Shown here: piece by piece, positions 7,021-11,451 of the stretch | Layout of the letters: every line of letters begins with the position of its first letter | Numbering within the stretch: position 1 is the stretch's first letter | Assembly: GCA_903832395.1 (NCBI GenBank) | Contig: CAILBF010000158.1 | Location: forward strand, 1-11,451 | Direction: 5' to 3' | Length of the DNA stretch: 11,451 nucleotides | Source: an uncultured Actinomycetes bacterium | GTDB taxonomy: Bacteria; Actinomycetota; Actinomycetes; Nanopelagicales; Nanopelagicaceae | Notes under the pieces: model-generated | The model's input: only the letters and a program-made list of their open reading frames with translations | Databases searched by the model: none | What the model was told of the DNA's origin: nothing | Program-made: the position numbers and the translations under genes

Positions 7021-7425
7021 TTAAGAAATTAAAGACTGAGCGGCGGTACGGGCGAGGAAAGATACTCGCTCTACTGTCGCTCTTTTTATCATTGCCGCTG
7101 CAACTTGGCGTTCACCTTCATACACTTCGCACTCAAAAGTTAACTCTGTATTTTCTATCTCAATGCAGCGAGAAGTCGCTCGCAACTCTGCACCAATAGA
7201 AGCTGGAGTAAGTGAGAGCATTTCAGATGAAATGGCGATAGTTGTTTCACCAGGTTCTAAATACTCATCGAGTGAAATGATTGCCGCATGCTCCATAAGA
7301 CTTAAAAGGTGTGATTGGGCAATAATCGGTAGATCCCCAACCCCCATTGCCACCGATGTGTCCCCGGGGCGAACGGTCATAACAGAAAAACCAACTGCAC
7401 CGATTACTTCCTCGGAAGGTTTCAT
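7021..7425 (-). CDS. FlK-like hotdog-fold thioesterase family protein, catalytic residues apparently replaced
   Basis: A 134-residue single-domain protein with the hotdog pattern: a substrate-channel helix SHLLSLMEHAA (38-48), a turn EYLEPGETT (54-62), then beta strands with LTPASIGAELRATS (72-85) and LTFECEVYEGERQVAAAMIKRATV (95-118). It most resembles fluoroacetyl-CoA thioesterase (FlK)-like proteins, which hydrolyse small acyl-CoA thioesters. By eye the conserved Glu of the LMEHA helix is kept (Glu45). The usual His before LAxTPxG aligns with Ser71, and the FlK threonine aligns with Gln37, so activity is doubtful. This alignment is from memory. It starts 3 nt after the rsrA stop with only a weak GGCGAG upstream, so it is probably co-translated with rsrA. 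A role in the thiol-stress operon is inferred from position. The substrate is unknown. Confidence 0.75.
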   Translation of the reverse strand: MKPSEEVIGAVGFSVMTVRPGDTSVAMGVGDLPIIAQSHLLSLMEHAAIISLDEYLEPGETTIAISSEMLSLTPASIGAELRATSRCIEIENTELTFECEVYEGERQVAAAMIKRATVERVSFLARTAAQSLIS

Positions 7426-7428
7426 GGA

Positions 7429-7827
7429 TTAATTCTCGCCATTTTCATAGCGTATCTCTTCGGTATGTTCGATAGTGACTTCACGGTGTTCTATGTTTCC
7501 AAATTCATCGATCGCAATTGAAATCTCAGTCATTGTAAATTCAGTCACAACTTCGCTTGTATAGCCCCCACCCATATGCGCATGAATTTGTTGGTAAATC
7601 GCATTATGGAGTTCCTCGGGTGCGGTTTCACAGCAAGTACGGCGTAAGACATCTTGAATTAAACCGTGCATTTTTTGTTCATGCGCAAATTCGGCTGCAC
7701 AGTCAGGACACTCTGAAAGGTGGGTCTGGACGGTGTGAACCATAGATTCATCATCGTTATTTCCTTCAATGAGAAGCACAAAGGAGTTAAGCATCTGGTT
7801 ACAGAGGATAAATTCTGATTCGCTCAT
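7429..7827 (-). CDS. rsrA: RsrA-like zinc-binding redox anti-sigma factor
   Basis: A 132-residue ZAS-type anti-sigma factor expected to hold SigR inactive when reduced and zinc-bound, and to release it when disulfide stress oxidises its cysteines. The zinc motif HLSECPDC places His36, Cys40 and Cys43 in HxxxCxxC spacing. Cys9 and the Cys65-Cys66 pair match the positions of the other zinc-ligand or redox cysteines of streptomycete RsrA. The ORF overlaps the sigR stop by 4 bp (ATGA) and has a strong AGGAGG, as expected for a coupled sigma/anti-sigma pair. Beyond about residue 90 there is an unusual acidic, Thr/Glu-rich tail (TEFTMTEISIAIDEFGN, then EVTIEHTEEIRY), so the protein is longer than the ~105-residue streptomycete RsrA. 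The tail's role is unknown; it contains no cysteine. Confidence 0.88.
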   Translation of the reverse strand: MSESEFILCNQMLNSFVLLIEGNNDDESMVHTVQTHLSECPDCAAEFAHEQKMHGLIQDVLRRTCCETAPEELHNAIYQQIHAHMGGGYTSEVVTEFTMTEISIAIDEFGNIEHREVTIEHTEEIRYENGEN

Positions 7828-8432
7828 AGAACTTCCTCCTTAGGCGTTTTGACCGTATAGCCTAAATCTTTTGCATACTCTGTTAACCGCTCGCGCAACT
7901 GTTTTCTTCCCCGGTGCAGGCGTGACATAACAGTTCCGGCGGGTACTCCGACAATGTCGGCAATCTCTTTGTAGGAAAAACCTTCAACGTCGGCCAAGTA
8001 CACAGCAATGCGAAACTCTTCTGGGATTTCATTGAGGGCGCGTTTGATATCACTATCGGGCAAATTCTCTAGAGCTTCAACCTCGGCCGATTTTCCTAGA
8101 TTACTCGAGTGCGACGCAGCGCTAGCTAACTGCCAATCTTCAATCTCACCACCAGAAATTTGAGGCCGACGTTGATCTTTACGATATGTATTAATAAAAG
8201 TTGTTGTCAAGACGCGATATAACCAAGCTTTTAAATTTGTGCCAGGTTCAAATTGATGAAAAGAAGCAAAAGCCTTGAGATAAGTATCTTGGACTAAATC
8301 TTTGGCATCATGTGGATTTTTTGTATAGCGAAGGGCGGCAGCATATAACTGGTTTGTGAATGCAAGCGCATCTCGCTCAAAGCGGAGAGTGCGCTCCGCC
8401 GAGCTCTCTTTAACTAAATCCGTTGATGTCAT
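7824..8432 (-). CDS. sigR: SigR/SigH-type ECF RNA polymerase sigma factor
   Basis: A 202-residue extracytoplasmic-function sigma factor that should direct RNA polymerase to thiol/oxidative-stress promoters. Sigma region 2 spans about residues 24-90 (ALRYTKNPHDAKDLVQDTYL, LKAWLYRVLTTTFINTYRK). A linker with GGEIEDW follows. Region 4 is at about 130-185 (LNEIPEEFRIAVYLADVEGF, SYKEIADIVGVPAGTVMSRL, HRGRKQLRERL). The close fit of these motifs to streptomycete SigR and mycobacterial SigH, plus the rsrA partner overlapping its stop, supports the name. The ATG at 8432 has no Shine-Dalgarno; a TAGCCT box 9 nt upstream could give an almost leaderless mRNA. It may also be co-transcribed with the SRAP gene, whose stop is 18 bp upstream. 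I saw no SigR-type GGAAT/GTT promoter in the ~90 bp before it. Confidence 0.93.
   Translation of the reverse strand: MTSTDLVKESSAERTLRFERDALAFTNQLYAAALRYTKNPHDAKDLVQDTYLKAFASFHQFEPGTNLKAWLYRVLTTTFINTYRKDQRRPQISGGEIEDWQLASAASHSSNLGKSAEVEALENLPDSDIKRALNEIPEEFRIAVYLADVEGFSYKEIADIVGVPAGTVMSRLHRGRKQLRERLTEYAKDLGYTVKTPKEEVL
7835..7840 (-). promoter_or_regulatory. Strong Shine-Dalgarno of rsrA inside the end of sigR
   Basis: AGGAGG on the minus strand lies 7 nt before the rsrA ATG at 7827, within the last codons of sigR. Together with the ATGA overlap it should keep anti-sigma output matched to sigma factor output. Confidence 0.75.
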
Positions 8433-8441
8433 CGTACTAAA

Positions 8442-8447
8442 AGGCTA
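8442..8447 (-). promoter_or_regulatory. Possible -10 box for sigR
   Basis: On the minus strand TAGCCT fits TANNNT and ends 9 nt before the sigR ATG, in the 18-bp gap after the SRAP gene. It would give a leader of only 2-3 nt. No clear -35 is visible. Confidence 0.28.
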
Positions 8448-8450
8448 TCG

Positions 8451-9182
8451 TTAAAAGAGGGTTTCTGGCTCTCCCAATTCGATTTCTTCCGTTAACTTTT
8501 GAGAATTTCTTGTCACAGAGTTGACCTCGCTGGAGACTGGATGGGCAAGAACTAGTGAATCGGGGGAGGTAACTTGCATAAGAGTTCTCAGTTTTTCTAT
8601 CTCTTTATTGTCAGGATTGAGCCACTCTTCCCAGCGATCATGTGGCATAAACACAGGCATGCGGCTATGGATTTTAGAGAGGTTGCCCTGTGCCTCTTGC
8701 GTAATAATCGATGCACTTTCTATTAACTCTCCATCACCTGCCCGCCAACTACTCCAAATTCCAGCAATTGGTAATTGGTTTCCGTCACGCGCGCAAATAT
8801 AAAAGGGCTGCTTCGGTGGATATTTACCGAGTGCTGTTGACCACTCGTAATATCCCTCGGCTGGAATCAAGCAACGCGTTGATTTAAAAGCGTTTCTAAA
8901 AGTTGGCTTCTCGAAAATTGATTCACTCCGGGCGTTAATTGCTCGCGATTGCGAACTTCTTGCCTCTTTGAGATCAGAGAGCCAGGGGGCAATTAATCCC
9001 CATGAAACTGTGGCTAACTCGCGCTGATGGTGATTGCCAGAATCTGCGCGGACTATATAGATGGGATTAGTGGGTGCGATATTCCAATTTGCCGGCAGGG
9101 ATTGCGTTGGAGAGCTACCAGTGACCTCGAACTGCTCCATAAGTTCGCGCATATCGGCAGATTGCGCATAACGCCCACACAT
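8451..9182 (-). CDS. SRAP-domain protein (YedK/HMCES family), abasic-site DNA-protein crosslinker
   Basis: A 243-residue SOS-response-associated peptidase (SRAP, formerly DUF159) protein. By family knowledge it uses the N-terminal Cys2, after removal of Met1, to form a stable thiazolidine crosslink with abasic sites in single-stranded DNA, shielding them from breakage. Visible key positions are MCGRYAQ (Cys2), WNIAPT (33-38), INARSES (82-88, with Asn83), LIPAEGYYEW (105-114, with Glu109) and KIHSRMPVF (170-178, with His172). Length and motif order match YedK. The start at 9182 is fixed because Cys must be residue 2; no Shine-Dalgarno precedes it, and a TATCCT box 7 nt upstream suggests a leaderless mRNA. 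It is divergent from aroA across 23 bp and probably leads an operon with sigR, rsrA and the hotdog gene. Confidence 0.95.
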   Translation of the reverse strand: MCGRYAQSADMRELMEQFEVTGSSPTQSLPANWNIAPTNPIYIVRADSGNHHQRELATVSWGLIAPWLSDLKEARSSQSRAINARSESIFEKPTFRNAFKSTRCLIPAEGYYEWSTALGKYPPKQPFYICARDGNQLPIAGIWSSWRAGDGELIESASIITQEAQGNLSKIHSRMPVFMPHDRWEEWLNPDNKEIEKLRTLMQVTSPDSLVLAHPVSSEVNSVTRNSQKLTEEIELGEPETLF

Positions 9183-9189
9183 AACGATA

Positions 9190-9195
9190 AGGATA
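9190..9195 (-). promoter_or_regulatory. Candidate -10 box for leaderless SRAP-gene transcript
   Basis: Minus-strand TATCCT fits TANNNT and ends 7 nt before the ATG at 9182, so the mRNA should begin at the start codon. It shares positions 9194-9195 with the opposing aroA box. Confidence 0.5.
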
Positions 9196-9199
9196 GACT
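9194..9199 (+). promoter_or_regulatory. Candidate -10 box for leaderless aroA transcript
   Basis: TAGACT fits TANNNT and ends 6 nt before the ATG at 9206. An AAGGA at 9189-9193 is too far from the ATG to be a normal Shine-Dalgarno. Any -35 would fall inside the SRAP coding region and none is clear. Confidence 0.5.
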
Positions 9200-9205
9200 T
9201 AATTA

Positions 9206-10510
9206 ATGAGAAAAAATGACGCCCACTGGCCGGCGATTTTTCGCGGCCGCGAAGCAGTTAATTTGCGCGTCGTTATTCCTGGATCGAAATCGGTTACCAA
9301 TCGCGCACTTATTTTAGCGGCCCAAGCCGACTCCCCAACAATTCTTCGTCGCCCCCTCGTGTCACGCGATAGCCAACTCATGGTGCAAGGTTTACAAGCC
9401 CTTGGAATCGGAATCGTTGAAGAGGATAAAGAAGTAAATGGTTTATCTGAATATCAATTAACTGTAACTCCAGCGACAATGACCGGACCGGCACAAATCG
9501 ATGTAGGAAATGCTGGCACCGTCATGCGTTTCTTGCCACCGCTGGCAGCCCTTGCAACCGGAGAGATTTCATTCGATGGGGATCCACGATCATATGAGCG
9601 CCCTCTCGGACCCGTAATAAAAGCCCTTGAAGAACTTGGCGTAACAATCGAACACGAAGGTCGCTATAGCTTGCCTTTAACACTTCACGGCAAAGGCAAA
9701 GTCCCAGGGGGTGCAATAACTATTGATGCAAGCGCCTCAAGCCAGTTTTTATCGGCGCTCCTATTGGTAGCTCCAAGTTTCGAAAATGGAATCACTGCAA
9801 CCCATAAGGGTGGCCCACTTCCATCAATGCCCCATATTGATATGACCGTTGAGATGCTTCGCGAATTCGGGGCAGAGGTTGAAGTCGATAAAGCTGCAGG
9901 AATGTGGAGGGTCAAGCCTGGCGTTCTGCACGGACGTGAGTTAGTAATTGAACCTGATTTATCTAATGCAGCACCATTTCTTTCGATCGCAATGGTGTGT
10001 GGAGGAAGTATCACGATTGCTGACTGGCCTACCAAAACAGTTCAACCTGGTGATCAATTGCGCGCCATTCTTAGCGCAATGGGTGCGCAGATTTCAATGG
10101 GAGTTGCGGGATTAACCCTTACTGGAACTGGTGTGATTCATGGAATTGACATTGATTTACATGAGGTTGGTGAGCTCACTCCATCCATTGCAGCTTTAGC
10201 TGCGCTCGCAGATTCACCATCGCACCTGCGCGGAATCGGTCACTTACGTCTGCATGAGACCGATCGTTTAGCTGCGCTGACAAAAGAGATTAATGCCCTA
10301 GGCGGAAAAGTTGAAGAGCATGAAACCTCTCTTCATATTACGCCGGCCCCTCTACATGGTGGCGTTTTCCATACGTATGATGATCATCGATTAGCAACAG
10401 CCGGGGCGGTTATTGGCTTAGTTGTGCCTGATATCGAAGTAGAAAACATTGCAACAACACGCAAGACCTTGCCTGATTTTCCAGGGCTATGGAGTTCACT
10501 TCTTGTTTGA
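9206..10510 (+). CDS. aroA: 3-phosphoshikimate 1-carboxyvinyltransferase (EPSP synthase)
   Basis: A 434-residue cytoplasmic enzyme that transfers the enolpyruvyl group of PEP to shikimate-3-phosphate, the sixth step of the shikimate pathway to chorismate and aromatic amino acids. Both halves of the inside-out alpha/beta barrel are present. Visible active-site elements are PGSKSVTNRA (Lys28), GNAGTVMRF (101-109), DPRSYERP (126-133), SASSQFLSALL (176-186), VGELTPS with Glu323 in the catalytic acid position typical of actinobacterial enzymes, HETDRL (350-355), YDDHR (391-395) and RKTLPDFPG (Lys420). No key residue is missing. The ATG at 9206 is chosen because the family N-terminus follows and a TAGACT -10-like box lies 6 nt upstream without a Shine-Dalgarno. 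rsgA starts 9 nt after its stop and is probably co-transcribed. Confidence 0.97.
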   Translation: MRKNDAHWPAIFRGREAVNLRVVIPGSKSVTNRALILAAQADSPTILRRPLVSRDSQLMVQGLQALGIGIVEEDKEVNGLSEYQLTVTPATMTGPAQIDVGNAGTVMRFLPPLAALATGEISFDGDPRSYERPLGPVIKALEELGVTIEHEGRYSLPLTLHGKGKVPGGAITIDASASSQFLSALLLVAPSFENGITATHKGGPLPSMPHIDMTVEMLREFGAEVEVDKAAGMWRVKPGVLHGRELVIEPDLSNAAPFLSIAMVCGGSITIADWPTKTVQPGDQLRAILSAMGAQISMGVAGLTLTGTGVIHGIDIDLHEVGELTPSIAALAALADSPSHLRGIGHLRLHETDRLAALTKEINALGGKVEEHETSLHITPAPLHGGVFHTYDDHRLATAGAVIGLVVPDIEVENIATTRKTLPDFPGLWSSLLV

Positions 10511-10519
10511 GTGTGAAGC

Positions 10520-11451
10520 ATGAGTCCACGCGAATACGACGAATCCGATGCGCGCATTAGGCCCGCTCGCAGCACGCGACCGCGAAGTAAGGATCGTCCA
10601 AGTCATAGCGATGCAATAACTGCGCTAGTTACGACCGTAGACCGTGGCCGACAGACATGCATTAGCGATGATGGCGTAGTTATTACTGCAATGAGAGCTC
10701 GCGAACTGGGTCCAAAATCAGTTGTAGTGGGCGATATTGTTTCAATTGTTGGCGATGTGAGCGGCAACGAAGGTAGTTTGGCGCGCATAGTTACTGTTAA
10801 GGAGCGGCGCAATTCGCTTAGTCGCACAGTCGATGACGCAGCCCAAGTAGAGCGCACGATTGTTGCAAATATTGATCAACTTGTAATTGTTGTTGCTGCA
10901 ACTAATCCGGAACCGCGACGTGGATTGATTGACCGTTTCTTGGTTTCAGCATTTACCGAAGGAATTACCCCAAAGTTAGTTGTCACTAAAACAGATCTTG
11001 GCGTAATTCCAGATTTTCTTGCGGAGTATTCAAAGTTAGGTGTAGAAATTCTCCACACTGCAATTAAGACCGATTCTCGAGAACGTGATTTGAAAGCATT
11101 GCACGAAATGCTTGAGGGAAAGATTTCAGTTTTAGTTGGACATTCAGGTGTTGGAAAATCAACTTTGATTAACGCTTTAGTACCTGAAGCCGATCGATTA
11201 ACTGGTGATGTGAATGCTGCAACTGGACGGGGACGCCACACCTCATCGAGTGCGATTGCACTTCCACTTTTGGATAGCGATGGCTGGATTATTGACACAC
11301 CTGGAATTCGTGCCTTCGGCCTCTCACATATCGACACAAAACGAATTGTCGATGCATTCACCGATTTATCAGAAGTCGCCGCTAACTGTTTGTCTAACTG
11401 CTCACACTCTGAGAGTTCGTGCTCACTTGATGCGTGGGCCGCCCCTGATGG
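10520..11451 (+). CDS. rsgA: Small ribosomal subunit biogenesis GTPase RsgA, N-terminal ~310 residues (cut by window edge)
   Basis: A circularly permuted GTPase that helps late maturation of the 30S subunit and checks the decoding centre. After a basic, disordered N-terminus (residues 1-30, PARSTRPRSKDR) comes an OB-fold (about 33-97, from ALVTTVDRGRQ to VGDIVSIVGD). The GTPase motifs then appear in permuted order: G4 TKTD (156-159), G1 GHSGVGKST (207-215), a switch with GRGRHTS (236-242) and G3 DTPG (259-262). The zinc-binding C-terminus has Cys290, Cys294, His296 and Cys301 in the expected spacing. The frame is open to the window edge, so only the last part of the zinc domain is missing. 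The ATG lies 9 nt after the aroA stop with a weak GAAG, suggesting coupling to aroA. Confidence 0.95.
   Translation, partial: MSPREYDESDARIRPARSTRPRSKDRPSHSDAITALVTTVDRGRQTCISDDGVVITAMRARELGPKSVVVGDIVSIVGDVSGNEGSLARIVTVKERRNSLSRTVDDAAQVERTIVANIDQLVIVVAATNPEPRRGLIDRFLVSAFTEGITPKLVVTKTDLGVIPDFLAEYSKLGVEILHTAIKTDSRERDLKALHEMLEGKISVLVGHSGVGKSTLINALVPEADRLTGDVNAATGRGRHTSSSAIALPLLDSDGWIIDTPGIRAFGLSHIDTKRIVDAFTDLSEVAANCLSNCSHSESSCSLDAWAAPD

Noticed and set aside
8433..8520. SigR-autoregulated promoter (GGAAT, ~18 nt, GTT) before sigR
   Set aside because: Reading the minus strand over this stretch I found no GGAAT followed at the right distance by GTT; autoregulation might act from the SRAP promoter or not at all.
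10876..11361. Long minus-strand open frame of 161 codons inside rsgA
   Set aside because: The plus strand encodes clear RsgA GTPase motifs over the same bases; the minus-strand product is Ser/Arg/Pro-rich without a domain, typical of an antisense shadow frame.

Overview
The window looks like chromosomal DNA of a small-genome, moderate-to-low-GC actinobacterium, most plausibly a freshwater lineage such as Nanopelagicales/acI. That placement is an inference. It rests on three things seen in the sequence: a KGD-type E2-E1 fusion 2-oxoglutarate dehydrogenase, a SigR/RsrA redox sigma/anti-sigma pair beside SRAP-aroA-rsgA (an order I recall from mycobacteria and streptomycetes), and a nickel superoxide dismutase with its maturation protease. 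A/T-rich third positions and very tight gene packing also fit. I see no tRNA, rRNA, CRISPR array, insertion sequence or long repeat.

Positions 1-1978 (minus strand) are the end of a Tad/Flp-type pilus locus. A small degenerate GGDEF-domain protein is followed by the CpaF/TadA motor ATPase and, with a 4-bp ATGA overlap, by the start of a TadB-like inner-membrane protein cut by the window edge. The GGDEF-like gene is head-to-head with a small four-helix membrane protein gene (1977-2348, plus), and their start codons overlap on one CCATGG.

Positions 2481-6209 (plus) hold kgd/sucA, the large TCA-cycle enzyme, with a GTG start and a clear Shine-Dalgarno sequence. A short convergent gap with a hairpin separates it from sodX (minus), which is divergent from sodN (plus). 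The two form a nickel-SOD module: SodX is expected to remove the SodN propeptide and expose the His-Cys nickel hook.

Positions 7021-9182 (minus) read as one possible operon: SRAP-domain DNA-protein crosslink protein, sigR, rsrA, and a FlK-like hotdog protein whose expected catalytic residues appear replaced. Gaps are 18 bp, a 4-bp overlap and 3 bp. Divergent from it across only 23 bp are aroA (EPSP synthase, shikimate pathway) and rsgA (ribosome-assembly GTPase, cut by the right edge).

A recurring theme is very short start regions. Several genes have a TANNNT -10-like box 6-7 nt before the start codon and no Shine-Dalgarno, the pattern expected of leaderless mRNAs. At aroA/SRAP the two opposing -10 boxes overlap. 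I found no convincing wholly new system. The best leads are the degenerate GGDEF protein that keeps an RxxD I-site beside the pilus motor, the overlapping divergent starts, and the stress-response operon linking SRAP, SigR/RsrA and a hotdog protein.
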